DNA of 64,000 nucleotides from Gemmobacter aquarius (GCF_003060865.1 NZ_CP028918.1:566001-630000); one strand, 5' to 3'. Numbered from the stretch's first letter, positions 8,535 to 17,621 are shown. A program made the numbers and translations. The notes: generated by a model not told the origin, from the letters alone.

Positions 8535-9572
8535 TTATCGCGCGAGAACGATCAGTGCCACAGCGGCGGTAAACAGGAGAACCTGACCGACAAGAAGCTT
8601 ACGATCCATCACACGTGCCGCTGCAACAGCAAGATCGCCACTAAGCTCGGTGCGCGATGTCCAGATTGCTCGAAGCAGCGTCAGCACGATCATGGCATAT
8701 GCCACTGCGTATATCTTGTCGATCAGCACCAGATACCCGACCTCGGGCAGTCCGTCCGAATACGACTGCTGCAAGAATACAGCTGTCAGCAAACCAGTCG
8801 CTGGCAGAGCGGTCCGGACTTCTACGAGCTTGGGATCGAGCACAAGCACCATCCATGATGCCATCAAGAGGATGACCAAAGGCAACATGAGCTTCCAGAT
8901 AAAGAAGTTCACCGGCCGTGCAATTTCCAGATCGAAGCGCAGGGTGGAATACACGGATGCACTGCCAGCTTTCTCGGCGCCGAAGAAGCTACCATAGTCG
9001 TGCTGCAGCTGATGTGACGACCAGTTGCTGATCTGCCAGCCAGGAATTGCCAGCATGTGACCGTATCCGCTGCCTTCTGTGTCCATGACATACACAAGCT
9101 GGTCTGCGCCATGGGTGCTGTCTTCGAGATAGACAGACAATTTCTGGCGGTCCAACGGGTAATCAGCGAGGACGAAGGGCTGCATGAACCGCCCTTCGAC
9201 CTTGAGCAGCTTGTATTGATGGCCGTCCGGAAGCAGCATTGGCTCTTCGTTCAGCGGGGTGACTATCGCGCCCCATTCCTCGACGAGGTTGGTGATTTCC
9301 ATGGTCGCAGTGGGATCAATGTCGCCCTTCCATTTGAACCACAGATAGGCGTCCAGATAGTAGGTCGAGCTGGCTACTTCCAGCTGGTACACAGTGTTCA
9401 CATACATGCCCACGTTCACGACCTCGGCTGTCGCAGCGGGCGTTTCGAGTACAGAAATCGTACCGGATGCTTCAGCTTGTGCATTGGCCGAAACCGTCGT
9501 GCTCGCCAAACTTGTTGCGATCGTTCCAAGACAAAGAGCTAGCAAGGATAGTAGTCGCCATAGGGTCGTCAT
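8535..9572 (-). CDS. pentameric ligand-gated ion channel homologue (GLIC/ELIC-like)
   Basis: A 345-residue protein with a cleavable signal peptide (about residues 1-31) and an extracellular beta-sandwich to about residue 215. The signature YPLDRQKLSVYLED stands where Cys-loop receptors have the FPFDxQ loop, and the mature protein has no cysteine, as in bacterial members. Four membrane helices follow: M1 from FFIWKLMLPLVILL, M2 from ALPATGLLTAVFL, M3 from YLVLIDKIYAVAYAMIVLTLL and M4 at the C-terminus. Bacterial members form inner-membrane cation or anion channels gated by protons or small amines. The ligand cannot be read from sequence. A ribosome site AAGGA lies eight bases before the ATG. 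It is transcribed away from an XRE-type gene located upstream. Confidence 0.85.
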   Translation of the reverse strand: MTTLWRLLSLLALCLGTIATSLASTTVSANAQAEASGTISVLETPAATAEVVNVGMYVNTVYQLEVASSTYYLDAYLWFKWKGDIDPTATMEITNLVEEWGAIVTPLNEEPMLLPDGHQYKLLKVEGRFMQPFVLADYPLDRQKLSVYLEDSTHGADQLVYVMDTEGSGYGHMLAIPGWQISNWSSHQLQHDYGSFFGAEKAGSASVYSTLRFDLEIARPVNFFIWKLMLPLVILLMASWMVLVLDPKLVEVRTALPATGLLTAVFLQQSYSDGLPEVGYLVLIDKIYAVAYAMIVLTLLRAIWTSRTELSGDLAVAAARVMDRKLLVGQVLLFTAAVALIVLAR

Positions 9573-9973
9573 CGGGTTGTTCCTTTTATTCTCTTTTCAT
9601 GCAAATTCACCCGGTTGGCTGGCCTTGGACAAACGTCGATACGTTAAAGACACAAGGGCGCAAAGACCGTCCAGTCTGCAGCTTTCACAGAAAGGCAGAA
9701 GCCAACTTATTGTAATTTATTTCAAGACACGCTTTAGATGGGTCGCCCCCAGACCAAAGATAAAAGGCCGGGTCCGCACGGGCAGGCTTATCGCGTCTGC
9801 AGCCCCGTCCTTGCAGCGCGGCCAAGCGACGCCTTCTTCGCTAACTTTGAGGCAAGGAGGCCGGAAGAAGCATGCGACAGAATGTGCCATGTGGTGCTGA
9901 CATACAAAATATACATTTTGCAATGTTGAAACCAGCATCAACGAACGCTGTGGTAAAATCCCTGTTTTGCACG
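9573..9973. other. intergenic region upstream of the channel gene
   Basis: About 400 bp with no credible gene on either strand. It must hold the promoter of the channel gene. I saw no clear operator or riboswitch. Confidence 0.5.
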
Positions 9974-10624
9974 TCAGGCGATGATCTCATCATAATGTAT
10001 AACACTCAGTATGCCGGTTTCGACCATCGGGTCGCAAGCCTCGTAGGTCATGTCGACAACAATTTTGGTGCCATAGCTACGAAACACTGCAAGCCATTTG
10101 TGCCGGAAGGCTGTGTCTAAATCGAGCTGTACGTGCCTGTCACTTACCGCCGAAATCAACGCAACTTCGCCACGTCGCACAGATCGCACAAAAGCGTCGT
10201 CATGCATGAATTGACTTGCTTCGCCAACCAGCCGTTCCACCAGCTTCACGTCCATCAGTTTCGAGAAGTCTGGCCAAGCAGCCATCAAGCCACTCGAGGC
10301 CGTTAGCAGCTTTACGCCGTCGAGTTCGAACGATGCCCGGATCGCTCCTTGCTGTTGGATTGCCAGGTTATCCACGCGAAAACGCTCATCAGCCGTTGCT
10401 GTCATGATATCGACCAGACGCCCGACAAGACGACGATGGGGGATATCACGTCCGTTTTCCCAGTGAGAGACCGCTGATTGCGATACACCAAGAACGGCGG
10501 CCAAGCTTTCTTGCTTGACACCGTTGGCCTTACGCCAGTCGCGTACCAAAACTCCAATGTTTTGCGCTAGCAACCAAAACCCCCGCAGGGGTATATTTAT
10601 AGTTGGCTGCGCCAAGGAAGCCAT
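9974..10624 (-). CDS. XRE-type helix-turn-helix regulator with C-terminal sensor-like domain
   Basis: A 216-residue protein. Residues about 25-75 form an XRE/Cro helix-turn-helix: VLVRDWRKANGVKQESLAAVLGVSQSAVSHWENGRDIP. The following 120 residues (FELDGVKLLTASSGL, FMHDDAFVRSV and so on) look like a compact PAS-like sensor or dimerisation domain, which is inferred from pattern only. The gene lies upstream of the ion-channel gene on the same strand, and downstream of the delta-60-repeat gene, so it may regulate either. The first codon is uncertain, because the first 20 residues have no family match and a shorter start is possible. Confidence 0.75.
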   Translation of the reverse strand: MASLAQPTINIPLRGFWLLAQNIGVLVRDWRKANGVKQESLAAVLGVSQSAVSHWENGRDIPHRRLVGRLVDIMTATADERFRVDNLAIQQQGAIRASFELDGVKLLTASSGLMAAWPDFSKLMDVKLVERLVGEASQFMHDDAFVRSVRRGEVALISAVSDRHVQLDLDTAFRHKWLAVFRSYGTKIVVDMTYEACDPMVETGILSVIHYDEIIA

Positions 10625-10682
10625 TGTTCAAAAGAGCGAAAGAAAGTCTTTAGAATGGGTTGAAATCGTTTAGAAGCTTCGG

Positions 10683-10709
10683 GAAGGGCGCCTAAAAGTG
10701 GCGCCCTTC
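10683..10709 (-). terminator. hairpin terminator after the delta-60-repeat gene
   Basis: GAAGGGCGCC and GGCGCCCTTC form a perfect 10-bp stem with a 7-base loop, beginning about ten bases after the stop of the 10719-12161 gene. There is no long U-tract, so termination strength is uncertain. Confidence 0.55.
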
Positions 10710-10718
10710 GATATCAGG

Positions 10719-12161
10719 TTACTGTGCGGTCAGGCGCAGAACCGCGATGTTCTTGCTGCCATCCGTCGCCGTGGTCGTGCCCGCAACGACAATCAGCTTG
10801 TCGCCCTGAACGACCACCGCTTGCGCCATGTCGTCACCATCCCCGAGAGAGATGTTCACGATGCCGTTTTCGGTGCCGTCATCGGCGGTGCCGAACGCCT
10901 GATCTAGGTCGCCATTGGCTTCATAGCGGGCCACAGCGATATTGGTGCTGTCGCCTTCCTGATGATACCCGGCCACAACCAGCTTGCCGTCATTCTGGAT
11001 CGCCAGACCGGTCGCATAGTCGTTGCCTTCGCCAAGCGAGGTGGAAACGAAACCGTTCGGGGTGCCATCTTCAGCAACCCCGAAGCCGTCGTCCGGTGTG
11101 CCATCTGCATTCAAGCGGGCCAGCACAAAATTGCTGGAACCGTCAGCCGAAACGCTGTCACCTGCAACGACGACTTTGCCGTCAGCTTGCAGCGCGATGT
11201 CCCGAGCAACGTCATCACCTTCGCCCAGCGAAATATTCACGAAGCCCTCAGGGGTGCCATCGTCGCCCGAAGCGCCGAACGTTGGATCGGGCACACCTGC
11301 GGCATCATAGCGTGCCACGATGATGTTGCTCGATCCATCGTCGGCAACCCGATTGCCCGCAACGACGATCTTTCCATCTGCCTGCAGCACCAGCGAATTT
11401 GCTTTGTCATCGCCATTGCCGAGCGAGGTGGCAACGAAACCGTTGGGCGTTCCATCTTCGGATTGGCCGAAACCTTCGTCCACGCTGCCGTCAGCATTCA
11501 GTCGCGCTACGATAATGTTGGACGAGCCATCAGCGGCAACACTGTCACCCACCACGACGATCTTGCCATCTGCCTGCAGTGCAACATCACGGGCCACATC
11601 ATTCCCGTCGCCCAGCGAAATGTTGACGATGCCGTTTTCAGTGCCGTCGTCTGCGGTACCAAAGCCTTGGTCCAAAGTGCCGTCAGCATTCACTCGCAGG
11701 ACGACGATATTGGTCGATGCACCTTCTTCATGGTAGCCAGCAACGACAACTTTGCCGTCGGCCTGTTGGGCAACGGCGGTACCGAAGTCATTGCCTTCGC
11801 CCAGCGAAATGTTCACCACGCCGTTCGGGGTGCCATCATCTTCGCCCACTCCAAAGCCCGCATCGAACGAGCCGTCAGTGGTGTAGCGGACCAGCACGAT
11901 GTCATTGCTTTCGCCGTTGTGCCGGTTGCCGACGACAACGACATGGCCGTCAGCATCAACGGACAAGTCTTCTGCCATGTCGTCGCCATTGCCGAGCGAC
12001 GTGGACACAACGCCTGCCGGAGTGCCGTCGTCTTCGCCCGCGCCGAAGGAAGCATCCAGCATTCCCGCGCCTTCAGCAGCCCATGCGATGCCTGCCAGCA
12101 GCGCAACGGTAGAAACGGTTGCGAGGCCCAGTGCGCCCTTTGATTTTACGTTCATGTTCAT
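10719..12161 (-). CDS. exported delta-60-repeat beta-propeller-like protein
   Basis: A 480-residue protein with a signal peptide (MNMNVKSKGALGLATVSTVA). The rest is seven near-identical units of about 60 residues, each running FGxxxDDGTPNGxVxxSLGxGDDxA, then LQADGKIVVAG, then SSNIxVARLNADG. This is the delta-60 (DUF5122) repeat, predicted to fold as a beta-propeller. Acidic DDGT and GDD motifs recur and could bind calcium, which is inference. The start at 12161 is favoured by AGAGGA six bases before it. The repeats are so alike that the gene could change length by recombination. It is probably an exported surface or binding protein; its function is not known. Confidence 0.82.
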   Translation of the reverse strand: MNMNVKSKGALGLATVSTVALLAGIAWAAEGAGMLDASFGAGEDDGTPAGVVSTSLGNGDDMAEDLSVDADGHVVVVGNRHNGESNDIVLVRYTTDGSFDAGFGVGEDDGTPNGVVNISLGEGNDFGTAVAQQADGKVVVAGYHEEGASTNIVVLRVNADGTLDQGFGTADDGTENGIVNISLGDGNDVARDVALQADGKIVVVGDSVAADGSSNIIVARLNADGSVDEGFGQSEDGTPNGFVATSLGNGDDKANSLVLQADGKIVVAGNRVADDGSSNIIVARYDAAGVPDPTFGASGDDGTPEGFVNISLGEGDDVARDIALQADGKVVVAGDSVSADGSSNFVLARLNADGTPDDGFGVAEDGTPNGFVSTSLGEGNDYATGLAIQNDGKLVVAGYHQEGDSTNIAVARYEANGDLDQAFGTADDGTENGIVNISLGDGDDMAQAVVVQGDKLIVVAGTTTATDGSKNIAVLRLTAQ

Positions 12162-12556
12162 TCGAATTCCTCTTGGCGAATTTGATCGTTGACCAACAGA
12201 AACCATAGCTGCGCACCGGAACGCCTCATGGCACTCCGGTATGAAACCAGACGCTTGGCTGTTGGGATCACACCTAGGATAGCAGTGTGCGCGGGCGCGG
12301 AGCAAAAGGAGAAATATTAGCTGCCATCGACATCCATATTTCGGGAAAGATAAATTTTCTAATATTTTTCAAGTGATTGTGCGGAAGCCAGAGAGAGTTT
12401 TCTTTGCTTTGATATTTGGCCCCGGATAGACCGAGGTAGGTTCTGCTCGACCTGTGACGTTGCCCCCGACTTTTATCCAGCATGAGCGAGACTCCGGGTT
12501 TTGATGATCCGACCCCCGACTTTGGGCCGCCCGAAGGCAGAGTTTTCCGGCTTCGC

Positions 12557-13398
12557 TCAGGGTGACGGGCTGGTGACGCCCCCTGATTTCGTCAGCATGA
12601 TCGGGACCTTGTTGCCGATCGCGCCGTGTGGCCGTTCCTCGTTGTAGTATCTGCGCCAAGCCTCCAACTTTTCGGCAGCGTCCGCAAGGGTGAGGAACCA
12701 ATGCTGGTTCAGACATTCCGCCCGGAAGCGTCCATTAAAGGCTTCGATGAAGGCATTGTCCGTCGGCTTGCCGGGCCGGGAGAAGTCGAGGACCACCCCG
12801 CGCTGGTAAGCCCAGAGGTCCATGTCTCGCGAGACGAACTCGCTGCCTTGGTCGACGCGGATCGTCTTCGGGTAACCCGGCGTGCGGCACACCCGGTCGA
12901 GGGTCGTCACGCCATCTTCTCCGCGGTAGCTGTAGCGAACGTCCAGCACGGGGACGTGAGCCGCGAGAAGGTGTCGACCACGGTCAGAACCCGCAGCTTC
13001 TTGCCCGTCGCCAGTTGGTCGTGAACGAAGTCCATTGCCCAGACATCGTTGGGCCCGATGGCCACTGCGCGGTCATCGCGCAACTTCGCCTTCACCCGCC
13101 GCTTGGGCGTCTTGTGCCGCAGCTGCATGCCCAACTCCTTATAAATGCGATAGACTTTCTTGACGTTGATGCCCCAGCCTTCACGGTCCAGCAGAACGTG
13201 AACGCGCCGGTAACCATACCTCACGCGCGTCTCGCAGATCTCCTTGATCCGCTTGGCCACAGCAGCCTGATCGGTGCGGCGGGATTGGTAGTGGAACGTC
13301 GAACGGTCAAACCCGATGGCCCCACAAGCCTGCCGGATCGACACCGCCCAATCGCTGCACATCCCGCGAACGAGTTCGCGCATCCGACCAGGCTTCAA
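12557..13398 (-). pseudogene. IS3 transposase orfB, frameshifted (copy A)
   Basis: The integrase-core transposase is split into two frames. The first frame (from 13398) carries the HTH_21-like part and the first catalytic Asp in VWAMDFVHDQ; the second frame (12557-12949) carries the second Asp in IRVDQGSEF and the Glu in DNAFIEAFNG. The shift lies near 12950, just after TFSRLT. Exactly the same shift is present in copy B. Confidence 0.85.
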
Positions 13399-13424
13399 AG
13401 CTTTCGGCGGATCTTGCGGGCCTA

Positions 13425-13447
13425 CAAACGATCCCCCGGATCGTTTG
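13425..13447. repeat. palindrome inserted at the orfA/orfB junction (copy A)
   Basis: CAAACGATCC and GGATCGTTTG form a perfect 10-bp inverted repeat with a three-base loop. Compared with the usual orfA tail, a stretch of roughly 48 bp containing this palindrome and a TAG stop sits between the codons for EMLQ and the RRK-like segment. Confidence 0.7.
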
Positions 13448-13709
13448 CTATACGGCCCTCACCTGTAACATCTCGCGATCAAGCGTCAGGTCCGCCACGA
13501 TCTTCTTCAGCCGCGCATTCTCGTCCTCGAGTTGCTTGAGCCGCTTCATCTCGGTCGGCAGCAGACCGGCATACTTCTTCTTCCAGTTGAAGTAGGTCGC
13601 CTGGCTAATCCCCGCCTTCCGGCAGATCTCCGCAACCGGCGTCCCGTCTTCGCCCTGCTTGATGATGAACGCGCATCTCGCGCGTCCGAAAAATTACTCG
13701 CCTTCATCC
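13448..13709 (-). pseudogene. IS3 orfA, frameshifted (copy A)
   Basis: Encodes a transposase_8-type helix-turn-helix protein: after a start MKASNFSDA the frame shifts, and the proper text GEDGTPVAEICRKAGISQ, ATYFNWKKKYAGL and KRLKQLEDENARLKKIVADL follows in another frame up to a TAG at 13448-13450. The coiled-coil tail is intact after the shift. Confidence 0.75.
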
Positions 13710-13783
13710 GATTCCGCTCCTCTCCCAGCCAGGAAAGCGTAGCCGAAAACTCCAGCTTCAAACGGTCCAGTTTGCCGGGATCA

Positions 13784-14560
13784 GATCACGTCGTTCTATT
13801 ACGCGCCGCAGGGCGAGACCGCGATGAACCTCGACCTGATGTTGAAGGTCGACAAGCAGTTCCTGGACACGCCGTTTTACGGTGTTCGGCAGATGACATG
13901 GCACCTGCAGAACGAGGGCCATGCCGTGAATGAAAAGCGCATCCGGCGGCTGATGCGCCTTATGCGATTGATGCCAATCTACCAGAAACCCAATACCAGC
14001 AAGCCCGCGAAGGGACACAAGACCTACCCCTATCTTCTGGGCGGGCTGCGGATCGACAGGCCCAACCAGGTCTGGTGTGCGGACATCACCTACCTGCCGA
14101 TGCGCAAAGGCTTTCTCTATCTGGTGGCCGTCATGGACTGGTTCACCCGGAAGGTACTGGCCTGGCGCATCTCCAACACGCTGGAGGCAGAGTTCTGCCT
14201 TGAGGCTTTGAACGAGGCGATCCTCAAGTTCGGCCCGCCAGAGATCATGAACACCGACCAAGGCAGCCAGTTCACGTCCTTCGACTGGACCGACCGGCTG
14301 AAGCGGGCAAAGACGAAAATCTCCATGGACGGCAAAGCGCGATATCTGGACAACATCTTCATCGAGCGCCTTTGGCGGTCCCTGAAGTATGAATGCGTCT
14401 ATCTGCACGCCTGGGAAACCGGTTCTCAAGCCAAGGCTGGCGTGGGACGCTGGATCACCTTTTACAACCACCAGCGGCCCCATGCCGCCCATGGCGGTCA
14501 ACCGCCCGCCGTGGTCTACTTCAACGCAACCCAAACCGATCAGCAGGTCCAGGCAGTAGT
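13784..14560 (+). pseudogene. second IS3-family transposase orfB, truncated at both ends
   Basis: A plus-strand integrase-core transposase unrelated to the adjacent IS3 copy. It has WCADITYLPMRKGFLYLVAV (first Asp), IMNTDQGSQFTS (second Asp) and IFIERLWRSLKYE (Glu). The N-terminal HTH part is cut off at the end of IS3 copy A (13783) and the last few residues are replaced by the IS110 element. All three catalytic residues remain, but the protein has no proper start. Confidence 0.82.
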
Positions 14561-15590
14561 ATCCGTTGTCAGCAAGAGCTATTTGGCGTCCAGTTTCGTT
14601 TGTCGCGCAGAAGCGCGTTGGCGAGGACGATTAGCTTTCGCATGATCGCGGTGATGGCGATTTTCGCGGCCTTCCCGCTGGCAATCGGCTTCTGGTATTT
14701 TTCCCTTAGTGGTGCGTTGTAGCGCGTGGCGACAAGGGCGGGCATGTAGAGGGACCTTCGCAGACCGGCCCGCCCGCCCTGGATGTGCGCATGCCCCTTC
14801 CATTTACCTGACTGCTGGGTGATGGGCGCGAGGCCCGCCAAAGCTGCCGCCTGTCTGGCGTCCAACTGGCCGAGTTCCGGCATCTCGATCAGCATGGCAC
14901 AGGCCGCGATCTCGCCGATGCCCGGAATGCTGGTCAGGATGTCAAAACGTTGCGATAATGCTTCGTCCGCCCTGACAGCTTCGAGAATGGCAGCGTCGAT
15001 TTCGGCCAGATGCGCCTCCACCTGACGAATGCTGAGCCGGAGCTGGTGCTTGATCAACGCAAGGTTGGCGTGCCGGAGGCGCACCGTCAGGGCAATGCGA
15101 TCCTTCACCCGGCCTTGGCGGGCAACGCGTAACTCTCTCAGATCGTGCAGTATTTCGCTTTTAGGCGAAAGAGCTTGAAGATCCAGCGTCGCCCCAAGCC
15201 GCGCCAGCATTGCCGCATCGACCCAGTCCGTCTTGGCGAGGCGACCGATGGCTTCGGCAAAGCGCCGTGCCTGCCGCGGGTTCACCTTGATCATGGCAAT
15301 GTTCGCCGCTGCCAGCGTCTTTTCCAAGAGCCGATGGTAAGGGCCAGTCGGCTCAAAGACGACGCGCAACGCTTCGTCCCGGCCCAACCAGCGTAGAAGT
15401 GTGGTAAGACCGGCCTTGTTACTGCCGACCTCGAGGGTCGCCTTGTCTGGCAGACGGTGAATGACGAGAGTGTCTTTTCCGATATCGATTCCGATTGTAT
15501 CGTTCATTTGCCTTTTCATCCCCTGTGCTTCTTATGCGGGGCTTTCCCCCAAGTATCCGTTCAGGCCACATGAAAAGGCGGGGGTGATCT
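14550..15590 (-). mobile_element. IS110-family element (approximate ends)
   Basis: An intact IS110 transposase with short flanks. The low end is set where the neighbouring IS3 orfB loses its normal C-terminus and the high end just beyond the transposase leader. IS110 elements lack clear terminal repeats, so both ends are estimates to within tens of bases. Confidence 0.6.
14569..15519 (-). CDS. IS110-family transposase
   Basis: A 316-residue DEDD transposase. The N-terminal RuvC-like domain shows IGIDIGKDT (Asp), VVFEPTGPYH (Glu) and KTDWVDAAMLA (two Asp). The C-terminal transposase_20 domain shows LTSIPGIGEIAACAMLIE and ALAGLAPITQQSGKWKG with the usual serine region. An alternative start is the ATG at 15507. 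IS110 enzymes are guided by a structured non-coding (bridge) RNA in the element flanks; I could not fold one reliably here. The gene looks intact. Confidence 0.9.
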   Translation of the reverse strand: MKRQMNDTIGIDIGKDTLVIHRLPDKATLEVGSNKAGLTTLLRWLGRDEALRVVFEPTGPYHRLLEKTLAAANIAMIKVNPRQARRFAEAIGRLAKTDWVDAAMLARLGATLDLQALSPKSEILHDLRELRVARQGRVKDRIALTVRLRHANLALIKHQLRLSIRQVEAHLAEIDAAILEAVRADEALSQRFDILTSIPGIGEIAACAMLIEMPELGQLDARQAAALAGLAPITQQSGKWKGHAHIQGGRAGLRRSLYMPALVATRYNAPLREKYQKPIASGKAAKIAITAIMRKLIVLANALLRDKRNWTPNSSC

Positions 15591-16030
15591 GACTACTGCA
15601 CGGCCCAGCACGGCCCAGCTTAATTCGATCCAGCCCCCGCCGCTGCCCGGCATATATGCCGTGCCGGGCAGCAGCTCCCGTATCGCACGAAAGCCAAAGA
15701 CTCTTCTAAGAGAAGCTTAAATCACCCCGGAAACTGTCCAAGAGTTGGGGAGTAGCTCAGAGAGCCGACTTACACACACGGCGTGGCATCCGCAGAAGCC
15801 TGCGAAACCGGCCGCTTAAGCCGACGGCGCGAACGGTGGCGACGCAGATACCCGACGCTCAAGTTGGTTACCGGCGGTCGCCGGGTGACAGATAACTGCT
15901 GGCAATTGCCGATAGCGGTATAAAGTGCGCAAGAGGTAAAGAAATCGTAAACATATTCCATGTTGTACTTGAAACTCCGCGCTTGGCGAAATACCCAGCC
16001 CCAAGTCGCCCCGTAGTAGAAGGTGATCGT
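15591..16030. other. intergenic region with hairpin at 15642-15672
   Basis: No credible gene. GCTGCCCGGCA (15642-15652) and TGCCGGGCAGC (15662-15672) form a perfect 11-bp stem. It could be a terminator of lost sequence or part of an IS110 boundary. The promoter of the 16031 gene should lie in the last 100 bp. Confidence 0.5.
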
Positions 16031-17074
16031 ATGCCCAATATTCTCTTCCGATTTTATGCACCCAATAACACCGAACCAATGACGCTCCTAAACACAGTTG
16101 AGGCCGAAGTATCGTTGCCGCGTATGCTTGTAGCCGCACTCACTGTAGGACGACCTAGCTGGGCAGCATGGCTACAGCACGGCGGATATTCAACTATGGA
16201 GTGTACATGGCGAGCCGCAATGATAATGGCCAATGTTGCAGTTTCCGAGCGCGACGATGGAACACGCGCTTTCGAAGCATCTCAAGCATTCCGGCATTTG
16301 GATCCATCGGAAGAAGGAGCCGCAACATTCTTCATTGCCGGTGCAATGACGAAGATTGTTGCGGAGTTGTTTGGCGTACCTGCTCTATACCACTTGGATA
16401 CGCTGCATCATTACTCTAGCTTCATTGGCCCAACGTTGCCGCAAGTCGCTATGCTCGTCAATGCAACACGCAGACCGGACTTCATAGGCCCAAACGCTGG
16501 GATGCGCTATGGCGTGTTCGAGTCCAAAGGGCGCACTCATCATTCAAATGATCCATTGAGGGTTTCGGCGAAAGAGCAGACGGCGATGATAAATACAATT
16601 AATGGGTTAGATCCAATCTGTAGGATCGCATGTATAACAAGTTTCGGGAACAGACAGATGACTGTGGATGTTGTAGATCCAACTGATTATCACAAGGACG
16701 CATTCAGTATGAAAACTGAAAACGCTGATCTAAAAGAGCCCTTCAGGCTAACCCAGCAGTTATTCCATGAGAATGTTACGCATGAGAAAATAGTACAGCA
16801 CAGCAAATTTAAGATGGTTAAACTAGAGGCGGCAGACCTCGAATTTGGTCTCCGTCAAGATATTTACGAGACACTGGAATTCGGCTCGAACACTGATATG
16901 GAAGCACAGCTTAAGAAGCGAGGCAGAAAAGAAAGTATTGTATATCCTGACTCTCTGATTTCTCGGCTCAGCGTGGTGGAGGACGGAAAGGAAGCCGTTG
17001 CATCAGACGGGCACTTTGTCCGAGTTGGCCCGAGTTGGGAACGTTGGATGCGGTCGACGGACGCTCAATCTTGA
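16031..17074 (+). CDS. unknown protein with a possible PD-(D/E)XK-type motif
   Basis: A 347-residue protein, with an AAGGTG six bases before the ATG at 16031. I do not recognise a family. Near residues 150-170 it reads RRPDFIGP, then YGVFESKGRTHHS, which has the spacing of a PD-(D/E)XK nuclease active site (Asp, then Glu-x-Lys). This is a pattern argument only. The gene is visibly more AT-rich than its neighbours, stands alone and lies between IS110 and a small membrane protein gene, all of which suggest horizontal transfer. It could be a defence or restriction-type nuclease, but no partner methylase or sensor lies next to it. Confidence 0.55.
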   Translation: MPNILFRFYAPNNTEPMTLLNTVEAEVSLPRMLVAALTVGRPSWAAWLQHGGYSTMECTWRAAMIMANVAVSERDDGTRAFEASQAFRHLDPSEEGAATFFIAGAMTKIVAELFGVPALYHLDTLHHYSSFIGPTLPQVAMLVNATRRPDFIGPNAGMRYGVFESKGRTHHSNDPLRVSAKEQTAMINTINGLDPICRIACITSFGNRQMTVDVVDPTDYHKDAFSMKTENADLKEPFRLTQQLFHENVTHEKIVQHSKFKMVKLEAADLEFGLRQDIYETLEFGSNTDMEAQLKKRGRKESIVYPDSLISRLSVVEDGKEAVASDGHFVRVGPSWERWMRSTDAQS

Positions 17075-17393
17075 GCACTGTTTTGCTATTGCACAGGTCC
17101 GGTCGTAATTCTCATCGAACTTCTTCTCTTCTGGCCGGGATTTTCTCGTCCGTCAGGTCGATCCCAATCAGAAAGTACAGAATAGGGAACGACTTTTCAT
17201 TTTTGCCTCATGCAGCAACCGCCACGCTGCATCGCCGTCAGTCCGTTCTCCGCCCCTCTGTGATTGATCGCGGCAGCGCGACAATCCTCGCATGAATTAC
17301 CGAGAAGGCTGATCGCTCCTTTTGCTGCGGCGAGTATGAATGCCGGGTTCGGCAGCAGAATTTTGATGACCGACCGTCTGCAATGGGCCGCAG
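17075..17393. other. gene-free stretch
   Basis: About 320 bp between two facing genes. I see no gene, RNA or clear terminator. Confidence 0.45.
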
Positions 17394-17621
17394 TTAAATA
17401 ATGGGATGTCGCGCAATTTTGAAAGGGCTGTGCTGCACTAAAGCCCGTGGGAATAGGATGAGGCAGGCGGAACCAGCCGCCATCACACTAACGCTCATCG
17501 ACACGGTGATCTCAATAAATTGAGCGATGTATCGTTTATAGAATCGTACGTGCTTTGTTGCTTTGTTGAAATCACAAGTCTCGGTCTTCTCTTTACGGAC
17601 TTCTTTACTGTTTTTCATCAT
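17394..17621 (-). CDS. small single-pass membrane protein, unknown
   Basis: 75 residues: a very charged N-terminal half (KEVRKEKTETCDFNKATKHVR), then one hydrophobic helix (FIEITVSMSVSVMAAGSACLILF). The start at 17621 is favoured by a strong AAGGAGAGATA in front of it. The same frame is open upstream to 17774 and that part encodes another hydrophobic helix, so a two-helix, 126-residue version is possible. AT-rich like the 16031 gene. No family is recognised. Confidence 0.4.
   Translation of the reverse strand: MMKNSKEVRKEKTETCDFNKATKHVRFYKRYIAQFIEITVSMSVSVMAAGSACLILFPRALVQHSPFKIARHPII

Larger units (their letters stand above)
12505..13783 (-). mobile_element. IS3-family element, copy A
   Basis: 1279 bp, the same length as the inverted copy B at 38648-39926 and nearly identical to it. 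Ends read TGATCC and GGATCA. Unlike copy B it has no matching target duplication (TGA on one side, GAT on the other), and its low-coordinate terminal 28 bp differ from copy B at four positions. Both reading frames are broken. The high-coordinate side abuts the cut end of another IS3 transposase, but the missing half of that gene is not on the other side, so a deletion or rearrangement took place here. Confidence 0.85.

Noticed and set aside
10962..12143. Long plus-strand open frame opposite the delta-60-repeat gene
   Set aside because: It is the antisense of a highly repetitive GC-rich gene. The minus frame has the signal peptide, ribosome site and known repeat.
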